A stretch of DNA of 64,000 bases from Candidatus Firestoneibacteriota bacterium (GTDB taxonomy: Bacteria; Oederibacteriota; D2-FULL-39-29; CAIOVX01), in contig CAIOVX010000027.1 in the NCBI GenBank assembly GCA_903861835.1, forward strand, positions 22,653 through 86,652, given 5' to 3'. A program made the position numbers and the translations under genes. Within the stretch, counting starts at the first letter, position 1, and each line of letters opens with the position of its first letter. Shown here in pieces: positions 33,431 to 40,304 of the stretch. The notes under the pieces are model-generated. The model saw only the letters and a list, made by a program, of their open reading frames with translations. It did not search any database and was not told the origin of the DNA.

Positions 33431-33459
33431 TTGAAAACAATCTGAGTTAGTGATAATAT
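33431..33459 (+). promoter_or_regulatory. Promoter of the GH130 gene
   Basis: TTGAAA (33431-33436), 17 bases, TAATAT (33454-33459). The GH130 start follows 47 bases later behind AAAGGAGC. Confidence 0.7.
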
Positions 33460-33505
33460 CTCACGAGTATCGCGCGCGCAGCGGTTTGCCGCAAAAGGAG
33501 CAATA

Positions 33506-34435
33506 ATGGCAAATGAAACTATTTTCAAAAGGTACGAAGGCAATCCTATAATAAAGCCGGAAGAAGTGAAAAACGCAAACAGCGTTTTCAATTCTGCAGT
33601 CGTAAAATTCGGAAAGGGCTATGCAGGAGTTTTCCGGGTTGATACAACAAAGCTCTTCAGCGAGCTGCATGCCGGCTGGAGCCAGGACGGCATAAACTGG
33701 AAGATAGACGACAAGCAGATAGATATGAAAGGCAACACCTCCAAGAACTACAAGACAGCATCCTGTTATGACCCCAGAGTTACCCTGATTGAAGGGACTT
33801 ATTATGTAACCTGGTGTTATTATCCCGCGGGCATTTCCTGCCATATCGGCGTAGCGAAGACAAAGGATTTCAAAACCTTCTTCCAGATTACCGAGATAAT
33901 GCTTCCCTATAACAGGAACGCGGTTTTATTTGAGGGCAAGATAAACGGCAAGTTTGCCTGCCTTAACCGCCCGAGCGATCCCTTTCATACATCCTTCGGA
34001 GAAGTTTTCTACGCGGAAAGCGATGACCTCATCCACTGGGGCAACCATAAATTCGTGTTCGGCGCCGCAGGCGGCTGGCAGAGGTCGAAGGTCGGTCCCG
34101 GACCGGCTCCGATAAAGATCAAAGAGGGTTGGTTAATGATATATCACGGCGTCCGCATTACCTGCAGCGGCTACATCTATTGCATGGGCGGCGCAATTCT
34201 TAACGGGAAAGAGCCGTGGAAGGTGAAATACAGAGCGCGCCCGTACCTTCTCGCTCCGTCAACTCAATATGAAATGGTAGGCGATGTGCCGAATGTTATA
34301 TTCCCCTGCGCCATGCTGCACGATAAAAAGACCGACAAAGTAAGCATCTATTACGGCGCGGCGGATACGGTAGTCGGTTTGGCAACTGCCGATATGGGGG
34401 AGTTAGTTTCTTGGATAAAGAAGAATTCGGATTGA
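33506..34435 (+). CDS. GH130-family glycoside phosphorylase/hydrolase
   Basis: GH130 enzymes cleave beta-mannosides, mostly by phosphorolysis. The 309-residue five-bladed propeller protein starts FKRYEGNPIIKPEE and shows NSVFNSAVVKFGKGYAGVFRVD, DPRVTLIEGTYYVTWC, NRNAVLFEGKINGKFACLNRP, WQRSKVGPGPAPIKIKEGWLMIYHGV and VIFPCAML, the order seen in mannosyl phosphorylases. No signal peptide, so cytoplasmic: it would process imported oligosaccharides. It has its own promoter and is followed by a terminator, a one-gene unit. Confidence 0.9.
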   Translation: MANETIFKRYEGNPIIKPEEVKNANSVFNSAVVKFGKGYAGVFRVDTTKLFSELHAGWSQDGINWKIDDKQIDMKGNTSKNYKTASCYDPRVTLIEGTYYVTWCYYPAGISCHIGVAKTKDFKTFFQITEIMLPYNRNAVLFEGKINGKFACLNRPSDPFHTSFGEVFYAESDDLIHWGNHKFVFGAAGGWQRSKVGPGPAPIKIKEGWLMIYHGVRITCSGYIYCMGGAILNGKEPWKVKYRARPYLLAPSTQYEMVGDVPNVIFPCAMLHDKKTDKVSIYYGAADTVVGLATADMGELVSWIKKNSD

Positions 34436-34476
34436 ACAAAAAACGTTCATAACGTAAAGCGGGAAGATGAAAAACA

Positions 34477-34501
34477 GGGGTGGCGGGAGCTGCCCCTTTT
34501 T
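34477..34501 (+). terminator. Intrinsic terminator after the GH130 gene
   Basis: An eight-pair stem (34477-34484 with 34489-34496, two G-T pairs, loop GGGA) followed by five T residues. Confidence 0.8.
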
Positions 34502-34502
34502 C

Positions 34503-34531
34503 TTGTTAAAGACTTGTCTTTGGCGTATATT
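34503..34531 (+). promoter_or_regulatory. Promoter of the secreted esterase gene
   Basis: TTGTTA (34503-34508), 17 bases, TATATT (34526-34531), 29 bases before the ATG at 34561 with its AAAGGAA site. Confidence 0.65.
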
Positions 34532-34560
34532 GTAATTATGTCTTTCCACAAAGGAAAAAA

Positions 34561-35937
34561 ATGAAAATACGCTCCTTATGTTTGCTCATTTTGTTTTTGG
34601 TATCGGGCGCCATCGCCGCGGAAAAACTTGAACTGCAGAAAACAACCGAGCAGCCGGGCGGAAAGGGAAACAAGCTCTTCATCTTCACGCACAAAGCGGT
34701 TGAAGGGATGGATTCCCCGGGCTATGTAAAACAGGGGTACGAATACCACTTGACGATAAGCCTGCCTGCCGGGTACAGGGAAAATGCTGCAGCGCCTTTT
34801 CCGGTACTGCTCTGGCTGCACGGTTTTGGAGATAAGTGGGACCAACTACAAAAGGCGGCGGACTGGTTCCCGGGAATGATAGTGATTATTCCAAACGATC
34901 CGTTTGGAACCTGGTTTTACGGCTATTCAGATCAATTGCCGGGAGGAGATGCTAACAGCGGAACGGTTGTAAATTACACCGAGCGCAGGCTCCTGGCCTA
35001 TTTAGAATATGTTCTCAATAATTACAAAGCCGACAGGAACCGCGTTTTTGTGCTGGGCGGCTCCATGGGCGGAACCGGGGCAATTTCTTTGGCGCTCAGA
35101 TATCCTGAAATCTTTGCAGGCTCCGACTCAAGAAAGGGCGCGGCAAACAGAAAGCATTGCAAGTGGAAGAGTCAGTGTGAAAGTATCTGGGGTTCCTCGT
35201 CGGGTGGCATCCTGAATAAGGAAGGCGTTAAGGTCTGGGACTGGCAGAATATGGCCTGGTATGCGTCAAAGTTTCACAAGAAGAGCACCTGGCTCAGAAC
35301 TTTAAACGGAAAGGAAGATGTTTCTATCCCGTATCGCCAGTTAGCGGGCCCGCCCGGAGTCAAACCGATGAGCTTCTACAAGGCGATGGAGGAGTTCAAG
35401 ATTGGGCACCAGTGTTTCTGGGACGGCTCTTCTCATACAAAAAGACCGGAGACTCCATTTATTCAGGAAGATTTCTGGGACCCGTTTACGGATGAAGAAT
35501 GTTTTCTACGTCTTGATCTTTCCTTTCCTGCGTTCAACCATTTTTCGGCGGACGATGACCCGGGAACGGGAGCCGGTGATGCCGTCGGAAAAGACGACCA
35601 GCTCGGCGACAATACTTACGACGGCGATAAGAACGGCGGGTTAAACAGATTCCTGAGATGGAACAGCAATACCATAAAGGATGCGCCTGAAGAGTATTCA
35701 ATAGAGATAAAGCTGTCCGCGGGAAAGGACGGGTATAAAGGAAAAGGAATTGAAGCCGTGGATGTCACACCCCGCAGGCTTCAACAATTTAAACCGCAGC
35801 CCGGCGCGGCGTATTCCTGGACTTCTTCAACCGGACAATCAGGCGAGGTTACGGCAGATGCTGACGGGTTAATCACCGTGGCGTCAGTAAAGGTCACATC
35901 GGAATGGACAAAGCTAAGCGTTAAGCCGCAGAAGTAA
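34561..35937 (+). CDS. Secreted alpha/beta-hydrolase (esterase)
   Basis: The 458-residue protein has a signal peptide (about residues 1-20, ending AIAA) and an esterase domain with LLWLHGFGDKW (oxyanion region), FVLGGSMGGTGAISLALRYPEIFAG (nucleophile Ser168) and a late His in DGSSHTKRPET. It resembles PHB-depolymerase/feruloyl-esterase-like enzymes. After about residue 310 comes an added beta-rich domain (PAFNHFSADDDPGTGAGDAVGKDD ...), possibly a carbohydrate-binding module. Likely deacylates plant polysaccharide outside the cytoplasm; substrate unknown. Confidence 0.82.
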   Translation: MKIRSLCLLILFLVSGAIAAEKLELQKTTEQPGGKGNKLFIFTHKAVEGMDSPGYVKQGYEYHLTISLPAGYRENAAAPFPVLLWLHGFGDKWDQLQKAADWFPGMIVIIPNDPFGTWFYGYSDQLPGGDANSGTVVNYTERRLLAYLEYVLNNYKADRNRVFVLGGSMGGTGAISLALRYPEIFAGSDSRKGAANRKHCKWKSQCESIWGSSSGGILNKEGVKVWDWQNMAWYASKFHKKSTWLRTLNGKEDVSIPYRQLAGPPGVKPMSFYKAMEEFKIGHQCFWDGSSHTKRPETPFIQEDFWDPFTDEECFLRLDLSFPAFNHFSADDDPGTGAGDAVGKDDQLGDNTYDGDKNGGLNRFLRWNSNTIKDAPEEYSIEIKLSAGKDGYKGKGIEAVDVTPRRLQQFKPQPGAAYSWTSSTGQSGEVTADADGLITVASVKVTSEWTKLSVKPQK

Positions 35938-35972
35938 AATATCTTCCTGATAGAAAGTAAATATAGGTTTGA

Positions 35973-35978
35973 TATAAT
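35973..35978 (+). promoter_or_regulatory. -10 box directly upstream of an ATG (leaderless candidate)
   Basis: A perfect TATAAT lies five bases before the ATG at 35984, with no ribosome-binding site in between. The -35 region is poor. Transcription would begin at about the start codon. Confidence 0.5.
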
Positions 35979-35983
35979 GAAAC

Positions 35984-36952
35984 ATGCGGATAACGGTAAT
36001 TGGCGGAACGGGACATATTGGAACCTATCTTGTGCCGAAGCTCGTTGAGCTGGGGCATGACGTAACTGTGGTTTCCAGGGGAAAAAGGGAGCCTTATCGC
36101 CCTGATCCGGCCTGGAATTCCGTAAAGACGCTGAATATTGACCGCTCCCGCGCGGAGAAAGAAGGAATATTCGGAAGGCAGATTGCAAATACAAAGGCAG
36201 ATGCGGTCATTGACCTGCTCTGCTTTACGGAAAAAAGCTGCAGGGAGCTCACCGCAGCGCTCCGGGAAATGACCGGACACCTGTTGCATTGCGGAAGTTT
36301 GTGGGTCTTCGGGCACAGCGCGGTCGTTCCTGCGTCGGAAGAAGAACCGAAAACCCCAATTTGCGAGTACGGAAAAGAAAAGCTGGCCATTGAGAAATAC
36401 CTGCTCGGCGAAGCTGGCGCAAAAGGCTTTCCAGCAACCGTACTGCACCCCGGGCACATATCCGGTCCCGGCTGGATTCCCATAAATCCGGCGGGGCATA
36501 TTTCGCTGAACGTTTTTGAGCGGCTTGCCGGGGGCGAGGAGCTCCTGCTGCCTAACTTCGGAATGGAAACCCTGCATCACGTCCATGCCGCGGATGTCGC
36601 GCAGGCCTTCATAAAAGCGCTGATCAACAGGCCCGCTGCGCTGGGTGAAAGTTTTAATGTTGCGTCGCCCGCCGCCCTCACTATGCGCGGTTATGCAGAA
36701 GCTGTTGCGGCGCACTTTGGCAGAGAAGCAAATCTGAAATTCGCGCCTTTTGCTGAATGGGAAAAGAGTGAGACTCAAGAAGCAGCCGGAATAACGCTGG
36801 ACCATATGCTCCACAGCCCGAACGCGTCCATAGAAAAGGCGGTTAAGGAACTCGGCTATGAACCAAAATATTCCTCGCTCGAAACTATTTTTGAAGCACT
36901 TGGGTGGCTTATAGAGAACGGGAAAATCCGAATCAAAAGAGAGGCATTATGA
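35984..36952 (+). CDS. NAD-dependent epimerase/dehydratase
   Basis: The 322-residue protein has the extended-SDR nucleotide motif ITVIGGTGHIGTYLVPKL (G-x-x-G-x-x-G), a charged patch VVSRGKREP after the second strand (suggesting NADP), YGKEKLAIEKYL as the catalytic Tyr-Lys pair and HHVHAADVAQAFIKAL. It probably modifies a nucleotide sugar or a free sugar derivative. It is the first gene of a four-gene operon (36952 overlaps the next by ATGA) and may be read from a leaderless mRNA. Confidence 0.85.
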   Translation: MRITVIGGTGHIGTYLVPKLVELGHDVTVVSRGKREPYRPDPAWNSVKTLNIDRSRAEKEGIFGRQIANTKADAVIDLLCFTEKSCRELTAALREMTGHLLHCGSLWVFGHSAVVPASEEEPKTPICEYGKEKLAIEKYLLGEAGAKGFPATVLHPGHISGPGWIPINPAGHISLNVFERLAGGEELLLPNFGMETLHHVHAADVAQAFIKALINRPAALGESFNVASPAALTMRGYAEAVAAHFGREANLKFAPFAEWEKSETQEAAGITLDHMLHSPNASIEKAVKELGYEPKYSSLETIFEALGWLIENGKIRIKREAL

Positions 36953-37653
36953 AAAAGCTGGTTGTTATACTCGCCGTCGTGGCCGCGGTTTTTTCATTCC
37001 TGCAGGCAAAACAGGGAGGCAATTATATGGACCTTCTCAAGAACATACACTGGCTTGGGCACGACACCTTTAAAATAAAAGCCGGCGGGAAAGTTATTTA
37101 TATTGACCCTTTTCAGATCAGGTCGTCTGAGAAAGCCGACCTGATTTTAATAACGCATCCCCATCACGACCATTTTTCCCCGGAAGATATTTCGCAGATA
37201 AGCACTCCTGATACGCTGGTGGTTTCTATTGCCGGAGTCCTTAAGGACATGAATTGCTTGACCCAGGAAGTCAAAGCAGGAGACAAGCTTCTAGCCGCCG
37301 GTTTCAAGGTTGAGGTTATCCCGGCCTACAATATTGACAAAAAGTTCCATCCTAAAGAGGCAGGCATGGTCGGCTATATCCTTACAGCCGGCGGAGTAAG
37401 AATCTATCACGCGGGGGACACGGATCTTATCCCGGAAATGAAGAAACTTAAAGTTGATGTGGCTTTACTTCCCGTATCGGGCACTTATGTGATGACCTCC
37501 GAGGAGGCCGCGCAAGCGGCAAACCTTATAAAGCCTAAGGTTGCAGTTCCGATGCATTATGGATCAATAGCCGGAAGCGAGGCTGACGCGAAAAGATTCG
37601 CAGATAAACTTAAGGGAAAAGTAGATGTAGTGATAATGCATCGGGAAAAGTAA
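36949..37653 (+). CDS. MBL-fold hydrolase with signal peptide, UlaG/UPF0173-like
   Basis: The start is ATG 36949, in the ATGA overlap with the epimerase and behind AGAGAGG. The 234-residue product begins with a signal peptide (MKKLVVILAVVAAVFSFLQA), then has WLGHDTFKI, IYIDPF, the metal site THPHHDHFSPED, YHAGDTDLIPEM and VPMHYGS. These are the metallo-beta-lactamase motifs of the UlaG/UPF0173 group, which hydrolyse lactones or phosphodiesters. An exported member is unusual, since UlaG itself is cytoplasmic. Confidence 0.87.
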   Translation: MKKLVVILAVVAAVFSFLQAKQGGNYMDLLKNIHWLGHDTFKIKAGGKVIYIDPFQIRSSEKADLILITHPHHDHFSPEDISQISTPDTLVVSIAGVLKDMNCLTQEVKAGDKLLAAGFKVEVIPAYNIDKKFHPKEAGMVGYILTAGGVRIYHAGDTDLIPEMKKLKVDVALLPVSGTYVMTSEEAAQAANLIKPKVAVPMHYGSIAGSEADAKRFADKLKGKVDVVIMHREK

Positions 37654-37683
37654 CGTTTTTGCTAAACGGAGAGGAGAGGCTCA

Positions 37684-38259
37684 ATGCTTGAAGACCTGAA
37701 AGGTAAAGTGTGCGCGGCGAACAAGGAACTCGTGAAACAGGGCCTGGTAATTTCTACAATAGGCAATGTAAGCGGGCGAGACAGCCGTAAAGAATATGTG
37801 GTCATTAAACCCGAAGGAGTGTCTTACGAAGAGATGACTCCTGCAGATATGGTGGTAACAGACTTAAACGGGGAAGTGGTGGAAGGCCTTCACCAACCGT
37901 CCGGGTACATTCACGCGCATTGTTTTGTTTACAAGCACAGGAAGGATGTCGGCGGGATTGCTCACACGCATTCCCCTTACGCCACCAGTTACGCCGTGCA
38001 GGGAAAGCCAATCCCGGCATTGCTTATTCCGCAGGTCGCGAATTTCGGCGGAGATATTCCTGTAACACAAAAATACGATATGAAGCAGAAGTACGGCATA
38101 GGTTCCGCGCTGGTCAAGGCCATGAAGAATAATAACGAGAAGGCGGTTATTTTGAACAGGCACGGGGTCTTCACCTTTGGCAATGACTCCGCAGAAGCGG
38201 TAAAATACGCCGCGCTCGTGGAAGACCTAGCAAAAACCTACAGGGCGGCCGGCAAATAA
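37684..38259 (+). CDS. Class II aldolase / sugar-phosphate epimerase family protein
   Basis: The 191-residue protein matches the AraD/FucA family: ISTIGNVSGRD, VIKPEGVSYEEMTPADMVV, PSGYIHAHCFVYKHRKDVGGIAHTHSPYATSYA (zinc-binding His cluster) and VILNRHGVFTFG with a further His. Members either cleave sugar phosphates by retro-aldol reaction or epimerise ribulose 5-phosphate. Length is slightly short (usual 210-230). Its stop shares a base with the next start (TAATG). Confidence 0.9.
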   Translation: MLEDLKGKVCAANKELVKQGLVISTIGNVSGRDSRKEYVVIKPEGVSYEEMTPADMVVTDLNGEVVEGLHQPSGYIHAHCFVYKHRKDVGGIAHTHSPYATSYAVQGKPIPALLIPQVANFGGDIPVTQKYDMKQKYGIGSALVKAMKNNNEKAVILNRHGVFTFGNDSAEAVKYAALVEDLAKTYRAAGK

Positions 38260-39062
38260 TGGAACTAATTGATGTCCACGCGCATTTCTTTCCCGACAAT
38301 ATCGCTCCTGCAACTATAGATTTTCTGGAAAAAGAGGCGGACATAAAGGCATTTGGGGCGGGAACAGCTGCTTCGCTTCTTGAAGAAATGAAACGCGACG
38401 GTGTAACGCTTTCTATCAATGCCCCGGTGGCTACAAAGAAAGAGCAGGTCATAAGCATCAATAGAAGGATGATAGAGTTTAATAAAACAAGCAAAGAAAT
38501 AATCTGCTTCGGCTCGATGCATCCCGATTTTTATCAGATCGGCAACATAGAGGAGGAGATCTCCTATATAGCGAAGAACGGCATAAAAGGCATAAAACTT
38601 CACTCCGAGTACCAGAGTTTTTATCCCGACGAAGACCGGCTCAAACCTGTCTATGAAGCCTGCGTTAAGCACCAAATAATAATTCTTTTTCACGCCGGCG
38701 TTGATTTCGCGTATGAAACGGAAGTAAAAGCGACACCTCAACGCTTAAGCGGCGTGGTTAAGCTCTCCGGATTGAGAACGATTCTCGCGCACTTCGGCTC
38801 CTACAGGCAGTGGGACGAGGTTATGAAATATCTTTCAGGGACTCCCGCGTATTTTGACACCGCGTATTCCGCGGAGGTTGCGCCGGAAACCTGCAGAAAC
38901 TTAGTCAAGTCGCACGGGGAAGATAAGATACTTTTTGGGACGGATTTTCCGTGGCAGACGGCCGCGATGGTAAAGGGGATGTTGGAAAGGTCGGGATTAT
39001 CTAAGGACGCGTTGGAGAAGATATACTGCAAAAATGCAACAAAACTGCTTGGTTTGCAGTAA
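38259..39062 (+). CDS. Amidohydrolase (TIM-barrel metal-dependent hydrolase)
   Basis: The 267-residue protein has an amidohydrolase-2-type metal site: IDVHAHFFPDN (HxH), KGIKLHSEYQSFYPDED, IILFHAGVDF, ILAHFGSYRQW and ILFGTDFPWQ (metal Asp). Such proteins hydrolyse or decarboxylate small carbonyl compounds. It closes the epimerase-MBL-aldolase operon, which looks like a short catabolic path for a sugar or sugar acid; this is inference from gene types only. Confidence 0.88.
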   Translation: MELIDVHAHFFPDNIAPATIDFLEKEADIKAFGAGTAASLLEEMKRDGVTLSINAPVATKKEQVISINRRMIEFNKTSKEIICFGSMHPDFYQIGNIEEEISYIAKNGIKGIKLHSEYQSFYPDEDRLKPVYEACVKHQIIILFHAGVDFAYETEVKATPQRLSGVVKLSGLRTILAHFGSYRQWDEVMKYLSGTPAYFDTAYSAEVAPETCRNLVKSHGEDKILFGTDFPWQTAAMVKGMLERSGLSKDALEKIYCKNATKLLGLQ

Positions 39063-39212
39063 GCACGAAATCACCTATGCCTAAATCACAAATTCCAAGC
39101 ACCAAATCCCAAATAAAATAACAAAAATAAAACTGCAAAATAACTTTTAAATGCTTTGTTCTTTTGTATTTTGGTCTTTATTTGGTGCTTGGTGCTTGTG
39201 ATTTGGTGCTTA
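39063..39212. repeat. Inverted AAGCACCAAAT-type repeat (family C)
   Basis: The left arm contains AATCACAAATTCCAAGCACC and AAATCCCAAATAAAA; the right arm contains TTTATTTGGTGCTTGGTGC and GTGATTTGGTGCTTAAT. Same family as 12330-12520. Confidence 0.75.
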
Positions 39213-39240
39213 ATAATCGCCGTAAATCCCGCCTTTTCCG

Positions 39241-39269
39241 TTGAAAAACCCGGTCAGCGTTTATATAAT
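39241..39269 (+). promoter_or_regulatory. Promoter abutting the prenyltransferase ATG
   Basis: TTGAAA (39241-39246), 17 bases, TATAAT (39264-39269). The ATG at 39275 begins five bases later, which predicts a leaderless or nearly leaderless mRNA. Confidence 0.75.
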
Positions 39270-39274
39270 CAGAT

Positions 39275-40300
39275 ATGGATATAAAAATGTGGGGCGAAGC
39301 GCTGACAGTAATTCCCAGGGTGGATAAAGAACGCTGGGAAAAGCTTGATATCATATCAAAATGGCTGATTTCTACAAGAGCGGCCGTGCTAATAATGACC
39401 CTCCTTTCGGCCGCCATCGGCGGAATTCTTGCCTATATGGACAGGACGGCGCACGGCCATAAATTTGATTTTCACCTTCTGGTTATCTGCGTCCTCGGCC
39501 TGGTGATGGCCCACGCAGCAAATAACATTTTGAACGACATAGTTGATCATTTTAAGGGCGTGGACAAGGGAAATTACTACCGCGCTCAGTACGGGCCGCA
39601 GCCGCTTGAACACGGGCTGATGAGTTTCAGGGAACTCTTCATTTATTTCTTTATCACCGGCTTCATTGCTTTTACCGCGGGCGTTTACCTGGTTTATCTT
39701 ACCGGCTGGACAACCCTGTGGCTTTTTGCGGCGGGTTCATTCTTCCTGCTCTTTTATACCTGGCCCCTGAAATATTTTGGTCTCGGAGAGATAGCGGTGG
39801 TAATTGTCTGGGGCCCGCTTATGATAGGGGGCACGTACTTTGTCTGCTCGGGCGCCTGGAGCTGGCAGGCCTGTCTAATCTCGCTGCCCTACGCGCTCGG
39901 AGTCACAACCGTGCTTTTCGGAAAACACATTGACAAGCTCGAACAGGATAAAGAAAAGAAGGTCAGGACGCTTCCGGTTATTGTTGGGGAAAAAGTTTCA
40001 AGGTATTCGGTGATAGCGATGATGGCCCTGCAGTACGGGATAGCTTTTTTTCTGGTCTTTCGCGGGTATCTTGCCCTCGCGCTGACCGCCTTCTCGCTGA
40101 ATATGTTTGTCGCGGTTGCAGGGATTTATCTTAAGAAAAAACCGGAAAGAGAGCCGGAAAACTATCCCAAAAATACCTGGCCGCTCTATTTTGTCGCTTA
40201 CGCCTTCCAGCACAACAAAAGATTCGGCCTGCTTTTTTTCGCGGCGCTTCTGCTCCAGGCCTTTCTAATCCCCATCCTCAGACAGCTTGCCGGCAGCTAG
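39275..40300 (+). CDS. UbiA-family prenyltransferase
   Basis: The 341-residue polytopic membrane protein has the two Asp-rich prenyl-diphosphate sites of the UbiA/MenA family: AANNILNDIVDHFKGVD and GKHIDKLEQDKEKKVRTLPV. About nine helices surround them. It would transfer a polyprenyl chain to an aromatic or polar acceptor (quinone, haem or lipid synthesis); MenA-type is most similar by eye. The start at 39275 has no ribosome-binding site, in line with a leaderless message. Convergent with the phosphorylase gene, four bases apart. Confidence 0.85.
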   Translation: MDIKMWGEALTVIPRVDKERWEKLDIISKWLISTRAAVLIMTLLSAAIGGILAYMDRTAHGHKFDFHLLVICVLGLVMAHAANNILNDIVDHFKGVDKGNYYRAQYGPQPLEHGLMSFRELFIYFFITGFIAFTAGVYLVYLTGWTTLWLFAAGSFFLLFYTWPLKYFGLGEIAVVIVWGPLMIGGTYFVCSGAWSWQACLISLPYALGVTTVLFGKHIDKLEQDKEKKVRTLPVIVGEKVSRYSVIAMMALQYGIAFFLVFRGYLALALTAFSLNMFVAVAGIYLKKKPEREPENYPKNTWPLYFVAYAFQHNKRFGLLFFAALLLQAFLIPILRQLAGS

Positions 40301-40304
40301 ACGC

